From contig OZ242017.1 in the NCBI GenBank assembly GCA_965204835.1, positions 2,108,001 to 2,172,000 of the forward strand: a stretch of DNA of 64,000 nt, given 5' to 3'. The notes under the pieces are model-generated. The model saw only the letters and a list, made by a program, of their open reading frames with translations, was not told where the DNA came from and ran no database searches. The DNA is from VXMT01 sp965204835. GTDB lineage: Bacteria; Chloroflexota; Dehalococcoidia; UBA2979. Below, in pieces: positions 1 to 6,736 of this stretch (position 1 is the first letter of the stretch; every line of letters begins with the position of its first letter). The position numbers and the translations under genes are program-made.

Positions 1-80
1 CCTCGCCGGCGGCGATCCGGCGTCCGCGAACGGCGCACGCCCGGAGGCCGGCGGAGAGCCGCCTGGGCAGGAGGAGCGGG

Positions 81-320
81 ATGCCGAGTAAGACGGCCCG
101 CTCGACGGTCGAGGTCAGGGCGCAGGCGATCTGGGAGCGGCAGGTGCGGCTCAGCCTGACCCAGAACGGCCTCGCCCGGCTGCTCTGCATTACCTCCGGT
201 CACCTCTCGCTGATCCTGAGCGGTCGCCGCCGTCCCTCGGCCGCGCTGCGCAGGCGGATGATGCGCGTGCTCGATGCCTCCTTCGACGACCTCTTCTACG
301 TGGAGCATCGCGATGCGTGA
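81..320 (+). CDS. Small XRE-family HTH protein
   Basis: This 79-residue protein is almost entirely a Cro/CI-type helix-turn-helix, with SLTQNGLARLLCITSGHLS followed by LSGRRRPSAALRRRMM and an FDDLF tail. It is probably a DNA-binding regulator of the element. The ATG is preceded by GGAGGAG. It is the first of four tiny overlapping regulator genes, and its stop overlaps the next start by 8 bases. It resembles the XRE gene at 28634-28867, sharing the pattern QN.LARL...GHLS/GYLS, SGxRRPS and FDDLF, so the two are paralogs. The target operator is unknown. Confidence 0.8.
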   Translation: MPSKTARSTVEVRAQAIWERQVRLSLTQNGLARLLCITSGHLSLILSGRRRPSAALRRRMMRVLDASFDDLFYVEHRDA

Positions 321-606
321 GACGCCGACGATCGCGAAGACGGAGCTTCCGCCCGGCGTGGCGCTGCTGCCCGAGGACTTCGCGCAGCGGCTCGAGGCCC
401 TCAAGGAGCGCACGGGGCTGCCCTGGGAGCGGATGGCGGTCTGCATGGGCGTCGACCCGCGCCAGCTCTGGCGCTGGCGTCGCGGCGCATCGCCGGGTGG
501 CGGGGCGATGCTCTCGCTGGTGCGCTTCGCGACGCGGGTGCCGGGCGGGCTGGCCGAGCTGCTCGGCGAGGAGCTGACCGTCGCGCGCCCGGAGCGGAGG
601 AGCTGA
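313..606 (+). CDS. Small HTH regulator, second gene of the cassette
   Basis: This 97-residue protein carries a helix-turn-helix-like segment, MAVCMGVDPRQLWRWRRGAS, in which the WRWRRG turn looks like a recognition helix. I chose the ATG at 313 because it overlaps the stop of the preceding gene. An earlier in-frame ATG at 274 would add 13 residues overlapping that gene. The next gene starts directly after this stop. It is probably a transcriptional regulator of the XRE/Cro fold. Its ligand and target are not evident. Confidence 0.7.
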   Translation: MRETPTIAKTELPPGVALLPEDFAQRLEALKERTGLPWERMAVCMGVDPRQLWRWRRGASPGGGAMLSLVRFATRVPGGLAELLGEELTVARPERRS

Positions 607-936
607 ATGGGACGCCCGCAACGTCACGTCTACCACGTCGAGTCACCGCGCTTCCCGCCCGACTTCCCGGAACGCCTCGAGCGCCTGCGGGAGGGGGCGG
701 GGCTGAGCCGCCGTGCCCTGGCGCGGGCGCTGCGCGTCGACGCGCGCACGCTGCGGCGCTGGCGCAACGGCACGCAGCCCGGTCCCGGCCACCTCTACCG
801 GCTGTTCGTGTTCGCGGTCGAGCGCGGGCTGCTGCACCGCCTGCTGCCGGACGAGGAGGTGGCGGAGGCGCGCCGCCGGTTGCCGCCACGCGACGACCGT
901 CAGCTCCGAATGTTCCCCGCCGGAGAGGAGCCATGA
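607..936 (+). CDS. Small HTH regulator, third gene of the cassette
   Basis: This 109-residue protein has a helix-turn-helix core, LSRRALARALRVDARTLRRW followed by RNGTQPGP. The layout matches the gene before it: a short N-terminus, the HTH, then a helical tail. The start lies just after the previous stop, with GGAGGAGCTGA upstream as ribosome binding site. Its last four bases overlap the next ATG (ATGA), so the genes are translationally coupled. The similarity to the 313-606 product suggests that the two arose by duplication. Confidence 0.7.
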   Translation: MGRPQRHVYHVESPRFPPDFPERLERLREGAGLSRRALARALRVDARTLRRWRNGTQPGPGHLYRLFVFAVERGLLHRLLPDEEVAEARRRLPPRDDRQLRMFPAGEEP

Positions 937-1187
937 GGATGGCGAGGCTGCGGGAGCGGCGGATGCGCGAGGTGGTCGGGGCGATCGCCCGCTACCTCGC
1001 CGCGCACGGCTACGCACCGAGCGTGCGCGACGTGATGGCGGCCAGCGGGTTCACCTCGACCTCGCACGCCGCGCACTGGCTGCGGGCCTGCGAGGCGGCA
1101 GGGCTGATCGTGCGCGCGCCCCGGCGCGCTCGCGCGATCCGGCTGACGGCGGCGGGACGGGCGCTCGCCAGCGAGCCTGCGGAGTAG
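933..1187 (+). CDS. LexA-type winged-helix DNA-binding protein
   Basis: This 84-residue protein matches the N-terminal DNA-binding part of LexA: helices RMREVVGAIARYLAAHGYAP and SVRDVMAASGFTSTSHAAHW, followed by a short wing (LIVRAPRRARAIRLT). The C-terminal autoprotease domain of LexA is absent, so SOS-type self-cleavage is not possible. It starts inside an ATGA overlap and ends the four-gene regulator cassette. It may compete for LexA-like sites or regulate the element. Confidence 0.75.
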   Translation: MRMARLRERRMREVVGAIARYLAAHGYAPSVRDVMAASGFTSTSHAAHWLRACEAAGLIVRAPRRARAIRLTAAGRALASEPAE

Positions 1188-1231
1188 GGGGCGTCCGCAG
1201 CGACCGGCGTGGGCGCGGCGTAGCGGGCGAT

Positions 1232-1597
1232 TCAGCGCAGGCCGCGTTCCCGCCTGCGGCGCTCGGCCTTGAGGAAGCGGATGTAGTTGCCGATCGAGGC
1301 GATGTCCTCCGTGGGCAGGCCCTCGATGGCGTCGCGGAAGGCGCGCTCCGCATCCCTGAGCACTTCCGCCTCGGCGGCGTCGCGTCCCTCGATCTGCTCG
1401 GGGCTCGTGCCCGTGTGGTGGGCGATCGCGACGAGGTTGTCGCGCTGCGGCCGCATGCGGCCCGCCTCCCAGCACCAGGCAGTGTGGGCGCGCACGCCGA
1501 CGAGCTCGGCGAGGCGTTTCTGGGTGAGGCCCGCGCGCACGCGAGCCTCGCGGATGCGCGCTCCGAGCGCCTTCCAGCGGTAGCCGTCGTCGCTCAC
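1232..1597 (-). CDS. XRE-family transcriptional regulator
   Basis: The 121-residue product has a complete N-terminal Cro/CI HTH: ALGARIREARVRAGLTQKRL, then AELVGVRAHTAWCWEAGRMR. A helical tail with an acidic linker and a basic end (IRFLKAERRRRERGL) probably dimerises. The start is GTG at 1595-1597, with AGGAG eight bases upstream. It converges with the regulator cassette, leaving 44 bases between the stops. The leader contains the small dyad TGCT-ACC-AGCA near 1622-1632, a possible autoregulatory operator. Confidence 0.8.
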   Translation of the reverse strand: MSDDGYRWKALGARIREARVRAGLTQKRLAELVGVRAHTAWCWEAGRMRPQRDNLVAIAHHTGTSPEQIEGRDAAEAEVLRDAERAFRDAIEGLPTEDIASIGNYIRFLKAERRRRERGLR

Positions 1598-1731
1598 AGC
1601 GGTGCTCCTCGGCGTTCCAGACTGCTACCAGCATAGAACTCGCGTTTTGCGGCATGCATCCAACCCCCGCGCGCGGTCACCCTCCGCTGGGGCGCACGCC
1701 ACGTGCAGCGGAGCGCCGCAGGCGATGCGAC

Positions 1732-1784
1732 GCGGCGCAGGCGCGATCAGGGCTGGGCCCACTGCCGCTTCAGGGCGTCGTGCG
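1732..1784. repeat. Direct repeat, copy A
   Basis: This stretch (GCGGCGCAGGCGCG, then CCCACTGCCGCTTCAGGGC and TCGTGCG) recurs at 2471-2515 with an 8-base deletion and a few changes. Read on the minus strand, both copies encode HDALKRQWA in the same frame. Copy A is the 3' end of the 1747-2448 gene. Confidence 0.8.
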
Positions 1785-2448
1785 CGCGGTCGCACGGCCA
1801 GGTGCACCTCTGCGCCTGGATCGCGTGGCCGTGCAGCGGGGGCCGGTCGGTCGTGCCGGGCGCCGAGCCGACGTAGCGACCGAACGCGAGGCGGCCGTCC
1901 TCGTACTCGGCGGTGGAGTACTCGAAGCGGCGCTCGAAGTCTCTTGCCGGCGCACGGTTGAAAGCGTCCGCAGCCTCGCGCAGCGCACGATCCACATCGG
2001 TTCGCACCCAGGGTTCGGGCGGGGCGAAGGCGGGCTCGAGCATCCAGTGCGCCGGCGCGGGAACGACGAAGAGCGGGATGTCACGCTCGCGCGCGGCGGT
2101 GAGCGAGCGCTCCGGCCCATGCGTGTGCTCGACCTCGATCAGCGCTGTGGGCTCGCCGTCCGCGCCGAGCACGGTGATGTCGGGCACGCAGTATCCCCCG
2201 CCTGCCAGCGCCAGCCGCCGTTCGGCGGCGACGTGGACGGCTCCGTCGAGGAGGTCGAGGAGGTGGTCGTGTCCGCCGGGATGGCAGGTCCACGTGATGA
2301 ACTGGGAGGCGCTGGAGCGCTCGTCGTAGAGGTGCCACGGGGGGTGCCGGTCGCGAACCCCGAGCGAGCAGTAGACGCAGGGCGTCAGCTTCTGGAGGAG
2401 CAGATGCAGGAGGGCGTCTTTCCACTGCTCGTGCTGCACGGACGGCAT
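1747..2448 (-). CDS. PD-(D/E)XK-like nuclease-fold protein
   Basis: The 233-residue protein contains YCVPDITVLGADGEP followed by TALIEVEHTHGP and ERDIPLFVV. This is the beta-hairpin and helix pattern of restriction-endonuclease-fold or CoiA-like proteins. The usual ExK is ExE here (EVE), so catalysis is uncertain. Cys/His residues near the N-terminus (PCVYC, WTCHPGGHDH) could bind zinc. The frame is open for a further 66 codons upstream; I chose the ATG at 2446-2448 as the first methionine of the globular part. The C-terminal coding DNA (about 1750-1784) recurs upstream at 2471-2515 in the same frame, the trace of a tandem duplication. Confidence 0.55.
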   Translation of the reverse strand: MPSVQHEQWKDALLHLLLQKLTPCVYCSLGVRDRHPPWHLYDERSSASQFITWTCHPGGHDHLLDLLDGAVHVAAERRLALAGGGYCVPDITVLGADGEPTALIEVEHTHGPERSLTAARERDIPLFVVPAPAHWMLEPAFAPPEPWVRTDVDRALREAADAFNRAPARDFERRFEYSTAEYEDGRLAFGRYVGSAPGTTDRPPLHGHAIQAQRCTWPCDRAHDALKRQWAQP

Positions 2449-2470
2449 GTGAGCGAGTCTACGTGGTGGA

Positions 2471-2515
2471 GCGGCGCAGGCGCGCTCAGCCCACTGCCGC
2501 TTCAGGGCATCGTGC
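2471..2515. repeat. Direct repeat, copy B
   Basis: This is the second copy of the 1732-1784 repeat, lying just upstream of the nuclease-like gene. It looks like the leftover 3' end of a lost upstream copy of that gene. Confidence 0.75.
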
Positions 2516-2606
2516 GTCGCATGTGCCGCCGGGGTCGCACGCGCGCGAGTCTTGCGTGACCGCCTCGACCGTCGCGGGGAGGCAGCGTAGCAGCGTCCTC
2601 CGGCGG

Positions 2607-4994
2607 TCAAGGGTGCCCGGCGGGCTCTTTGGCTACCGGTTCCCAAAGTTCATCAACCCACTCGTAGTCGTGCGAACCGTCGGTGGCCGAGAGGAGCCTG
2701 CGCGCGAGCGCGATGCCGCGGCGCTTGTCGAGTTCGTCGCGCGCGCGGGGCGGGACGATGCAGTTCGGGCAACCCGACCGGCACTCGCAGTCTTCCGCCA
2801 TCCGCACGCCGGTCTCGAGGACGGCGCGCCAGCGCTCGAAGACCTTGCGAACGATGCCGATTCCCCCCGCGTGACTCTCAATCAGATAGGCGACGCCATC
2901 CCTCGGGTTCGCGTGCGCGATCACGTCGTGCGCCTCGGTCGGGACGGTGAACAACGTCCCGATGCGCAAGAGGTGCTGCAGTTCGGCCACGCCCTCCTCC
3001 GCAGCGCCCTCGCTCGAGAAGTCGCGATCGACTTGGAGCCAGAAGGCGTGCGCGTTCGAGTAGCTGGCGTTGTTCGAGTCCGGCGTCCAAGAGTTGAGCG
3101 TCTCGTCGGTGCGTTCGTCGTATTCGCGCACGGAGACGAGCAACTCGGTGACGGTGACGTTTCCGTGCATCACGGTGACACCGGGCCGCCACTGACGCCC
3201 GCCGAAGAGCTCCTGAGTCTGGGTCGTGGTGACGAGGTGCGCACTCGTACGGATGTGGTCCGGGGCATCGGACAGGCGGATCTCACCGCCGCCGCTAGCC
3301 AGCTCGATCGACTCGACTCGGTAGGTGCCGCCTCCGTGCATGTAGATCGCGTCCTGGTACGCCTCCCTGAACTGCTGGTGGGCCGACAGCGTGCCGATCT
3401 CGGTCGCACCGCGCTTCAGGGTGTACACGCCGCCCCCCGCGCCACGAATGTCTACACGGAGGTGGGGCGGGTGGCCCGGGAACGGACGCGCGCCCCGCTT
3501 GATCGCGCCACGAGCCGCCTCGTAGAGGGCGTCGCCCAGCACGGCGCGGCCGTCCTCGACATCGGGGGTCTCGTAGAGGAGGCAGGGAAGGTGGCGCTTG
3601 ACGAGTTCTTCGTTCCCGGGATTGACGACGAGTTCGTCGAGCGGCTTATCGAGGAACATCCCCAAGTTCGAGGCGTAGAACTGGTCGAGCGGGTTGTTCC
3701 TGGCGAGGTACAGCACGAACGCGTCGGCTTCCCAGTCGCGGCCGGCGCGGCCGATGCGCTGCCAGGCGGACATCATGCTGTCCGGGAAGCCGGCGAGGAT
3801 CACCCCGTCCAGCCCGCCGATGTCGATCCCGAGTTCGAGCGCGTTCGTGGTGAAGGCGAGGCGCACCGAGCCATCCCGCAGTCCGTCCTGTATCTCGTGG
3901 CGCTCCTCGGAGCTGAGGCCGCCCCGGAAGACGCGGATCGCGGCCATGTCGAGATCGGCGAGGCCGTCCTCGCGGAACTGCTCCACGCGGCGGCGCGCGG
4001 TGTGGTAGCACTCCTCGGCGAAGTTGCGGGTGGGGCAGAAGACCAGCGCCGACTTGCCCATCGCTAGGCTCGCGAGACCGGCATTGACCGCGCGCAACTG
4101 GAGGATTCTCCAGTACTGATACTCGCGGATGTCCGGCCTGACGAAGTAGTAGGTCCGGCGCGGACGGAACCGATCGGCGCTCACCTCCTCGAACGCCAGC
4201 CCGGTGAGGGCCTCCGCGTGCTCGAGGGCGTTCGCGCAGGTCGCGGAGGCGAGAAAGAACTGCGCGCTGGAGGCCCTCGAGGCGAGGTGGTGCGAAAACC
4301 GCCGCAGGAGCAGCGACATGTTGGATCCGAAGTACCCGCGATACTCATGCATCTCGTCGATCACGACGTAGCGCAAGCGCTCGAGGAACGTGGTCCATCG
4401 CTCCGAGTGCGCGAGGAAGCTGCGGTGCAGCATCTCGGGCGTGGTGATCAGGATGTGCGGCGGTTGCGAGCGGATGGCCCGTCGCGTCTCCTCGTCGGTG
4501 TCGCCGTCGTACCACCAGGACTCGATCGGCTTCCCGCGGTGGTCGGTCAGTCCGTCGAACGTCTGGCGCAGCTGGTCGCGCTGGTCGTTGCCGAGCGCCT
4601 TCGTGGGATAGATCAGCAGCGCATGGCCGCCCTCGGCGACGAGCCGCTCCAGCAGCGGAATCTGGAAGGCGAGGGTCTTCCCGCTGGCGGTCGGAGCCTG
4701 CAGCACGACGTGCTCGCCGCGGAGTGCCTTCGCGATTGCCTCGGCCTGATGCTGGTAGAGACGGGTGATACCCCGATCGCGCAGCCGCTCGGCGATTGCA
4801 GGGTGGAGGCTGTCGAGAATCCCGGAAGGATCCTCGGCCGGGGGTACGCGCTCGACGGTCTCCGCCAGCAGCTGGTCGGCACCGGCGTCGCCGGTGCGGA
4901 TCGCGTCGAAGCGGCGGAGCTGGTCAAGCAGAGGGTCCATCGCGGCTGTCCGGTTGTCCGGGGCTGTATCCGAGAGATCGCAAGGCGGCCCCAT
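2607..4994 (-). CDS. DEAD/DEAH helicase with C-terminal DUF1998-like Zn domain (MrfA-like)
   Basis: The 795-residue protein is a superfamily 2 helicase. Walker A is QAPTASGKTLAFQ (about residue 100), motif II is VIDEMHEY (about 213), motif III is SAT, and motifs V/VI are ALELGIDIGGLDGV and QRIGRAGRDW. The C-terminus carries the four-cysteine cluster CECRSGCPNC (about 735-745), as in MrfA/YprA helicases with a DUF1998 domain, which act in DNA repair. A second plausible start is the ATG at 4938-4940 (MDPLLDQLRR); neither start has a strong ribosome binding site. It lies on the same strand as the PD-(D/E)XK-like gene 158 bases downstream and may work with it. Confidence 0.85.
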   Translation of the reverse strand: MGPPCDLSDTAPDNRTAAMDPLLDQLRRFDAIRTGDAGADQLLAETVERVPPAEDPSGILDSLHPAIAERLRDRGITRLYQHQAEAIAKALRGEHVVLQAPTASGKTLAFQIPLLERLVAEGGHALLIYPTKALGNDQRDQLRQTFDGLTDHRGKPIESWWYDGDTDEETRRAIRSQPPHILITTPEMLHRSFLAHSERWTTFLERLRYVVIDEMHEYRGYFGSNMSLLLRRFSHHLASRASSAQFFLASATCANALEHAEALTGLAFEEVSADRFRPRRTYYFVRPDIREYQYWRILQLRAVNAGLASLAMGKSALVFCPTRNFAEECYHTARRRVEQFREDGLADLDMAAIRVFRGGLSSEERHEIQDGLRDGSVRLAFTTNALELGIDIGGLDGVILAGFPDSMMSAWQRIGRAGRDWEADAFVLYLARNNPLDQFYASNLGMFLDKPLDELVVNPGNEELVKRHLPCLLYETPDVEDGRAVLGDALYEAARGAIKRGARPFPGHPPHLRVDIRGAGGGVYTLKRGATEIGTLSAHQQFREAYQDAIYMHGGGTYRVESIELASGGGEIRLSDAPDHIRTSAHLVTTTQTQELFGGRQWRPGVTVMHGNVTVTELLVSVREYDERTDETLNSWTPDSNNASYSNAHAFWLQVDRDFSSEGAAEEGVAELQHLLRIGTLFTVPTEAHDVIAHANPRDGVAYLIESHAGGIGIVRKVFERWRAVLETGVRMAEDCECRSGCPNCIVPPRARDELDKRRGIALARRLLSATDGSHDYEWVDELWEPVAKEPAGHP

Positions 4995-5104
4995 GATAGC
5001 CGCTGGAGGGGCCAGCGGCGTGCATCCGGCGCCAGCCGAGTTGTCCCGCAGTCCAGAGCGCGGAGCGACGTGGCCTCAAAGCGAGGCGCAGGAACAGGTC
5101 CCGT

Positions 5105-6736
5105 TCACGCGAACAGGTGGCCGGGAACGTCTCCCGATGGATGGCGCCACGCCTGCCCGAGCGGTCCCATCTGCTCCAGCAGCGCGCGGTGCGAGACGCG
5201 GAGGGGCAGGTCGACGCGGGCGCGCCGCATCTGCTCGGCGGCGACGCGCAGGAAGTGGTCTGCTGCGAGTTCACCCTCGAAGACGACGAGCACGTCCGGG
5301 CGGAGCCCGTGGTCGTCGGTCGGGCGCGGCGAGGCGTAGTAGCGCAGGTAGGGGGCGAGGCGCGCGGCCATGGTCGAGGGGCGCACGGCGCGGCGCTCCC
5401 ACTCGAGGAAGAAGGCCCACGGCCGCCCCTCGCGGCGCAGCAGGCCGAAGGCGTCGGGGTGGACGGAGTGCAGGCGGTCGCGGTGGCGGAAGTACCTGGA
5501 CGCCCGGTGTGGCGGGTCGAGCTGCGCCACCTCGCGGCACTCCTCGCGCGCCTGCCGGGCGAGCGCCGCCACGAAGCCGTGCACGGCGGCGGTGTGGTCG
5601 ATCGTGCGCAGCAGCTGGCGGCTGCGTTTGCCCGAGACGTTGCGCCAGGCGGGCGGCGCGTCAGGGTCCAGCGACCGGGCGCTCCAGCGCCTGCGGGCGA
5701 GGTCGAAGGCGGAGCGGTCGCGGCGCGCAAGCAGCGCCAGGCCGCGATCCGAGAGCGCGAGCCGCCCCGCTACGCGGGTGACGAGCCCCGCGTCCTCCAG
5801 GGGACGCACGAGCTGCGCGACACGGCGGGCGGAGACATCCAGCAGCACGCGGAGGTCGGCGGGCTCGATCCACGGCCAGTCGGCGATCAGGCCGAGCACG
5901 CGCTTGCCGGGCGCGCCGAGCAGCGCGGGGAGCAGCCAGTCCGGCGTCTCGCGCGCATCGCAGGAGGTGAGGTCGCGCGGGACGGTCAAGCGCCGCAGCG
6001 GCCTCTCCTCCGGCCAGGCGCGGCGCTGCGAGACGTGCGCGAGGACCTCCCCGAGCGAGAGCCAGGGCGAGCCGGCCGCCGTGCGCCAGACGCGGGCGTT
6101 CGTCCCGGCCGAGGCCGCGTCGCGCTCCAGCGCGAGGAAGGCGGGCACGGGCGCGCGCGCCAGCAGCCGCGCCGTGTGGCGCAGCCGCACCGCGTCGGGG
6201 GCAAGCAGCAGGACGGCGCCCGGGCGCGGTCCCTCGCGCAGCCGCCAGAGTCGCTTGCCGAAGGCGGTGCGGTCGGCGGTCGCGCCCTCGCGTACGACGA
6301 AGACGCTGCGCCCGCCGGGGAGCGCGATCGCGGCGTCCATCGGCGCGGCCCGGTACCAGCGGAAGCGCAGCGGCCAGGCGGCCTCCGTGATCGCCGCCGT
6401 GAGCCGGTAGATCGAGGCCACGCCGTCGAGGCGCTCCAGCAAGAGCCGCCGCCAGTGCGCCGTGAGCGGGCGCGCGCGCAGTAGCTCAGCCATTGCGACC
6501 CCCTCGTCGTCCGCGAGCCGCCGCAGGCCGGCCACGGTGAGGGCGTAGCGCTGCGTCGCGGCCACGAGCTCGGAGGCGTGGGCGCGGGGCAGCGGGGCGG
6601 CGAGCCCCGCCTCCTCCAGCGCCGCGCAGGCCCCGTAGACCGCGCCCCGCGACCAGCCGGAGACGGCCGCCGCCTCCAGCCGGTCGAGGAAGGGCATCCC
6701 CCCGAGCAGCCGCAGCAGCTCGCGCTCCACGCTCAC
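5105..6736 (-). CDS. Replication-relaxation (Replic_Relax) family protein
   Basis: The 543-residue protein has winged-helix segments (near residues 1-75 and 295-350) and a C-terminal nuclease-like part: HPDAFGLLRREGRPWAFFLE, a Y-rich helix APYLRYYAS, then PDVLVVFEG. The order PDA...FFLEWER...Y..Y is typical of Replic_Relax proteins, which sit next to coupling ATPases in actinobacterial-type plasmids and ICEs. The start is GTG at 6734-6736 inside a GTGA overlap with the upstream ATPase stop. The open frame extends upstream, but only inside that gene. It is the last gene of the transfer operon and a candidate for DNA processing at transfer, since no classical relaxase is visible. Confidence 0.75.
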   Translation of the reverse strand: MSVERELLRLLGGMPFLDRLEAAAVSGWSRGAVYGACAALEEAGLAAPLPRAHASELVAATQRYALTVAGLRRLADDEGVAMAELLRARPLTAHWRRLLLERLDGVASIYRLTAAITEAAWPLRFRWYRAAPMDAAIALPGGRSVFVVREGATADRTAFGKRLWRLREGPRPGAVLLLAPDAVRLRHTARLLARAPVPAFLALERDAASAGTNARVWRTAAGSPWLSLGEVLAHVSQRRAWPEERPLRRLTVPRDLTSCDARETPDWLLPALLGAPGKRVLGLIADWPWIEPADLRVLLDVSARRVAQLVRPLEDAGLVTRVAGRLALSDRGLALLARRDRSAFDLARRRWSARSLDPDAPPAWRNVSGKRSRQLLRTIDHTAAVHGFVAALARQAREECREVAQLDPPHRASRYFRHRDRLHSVHPDAFGLLRREGRPWAFFLEWERRAVRPSTMAARLAPYLRYYASPRPTDDHGLRPDVLVVFEGELAADHFLRVAAEQMRRARVDLPLRVSHRALLEQMGPLGQAWRHPSGDVPGHLFA

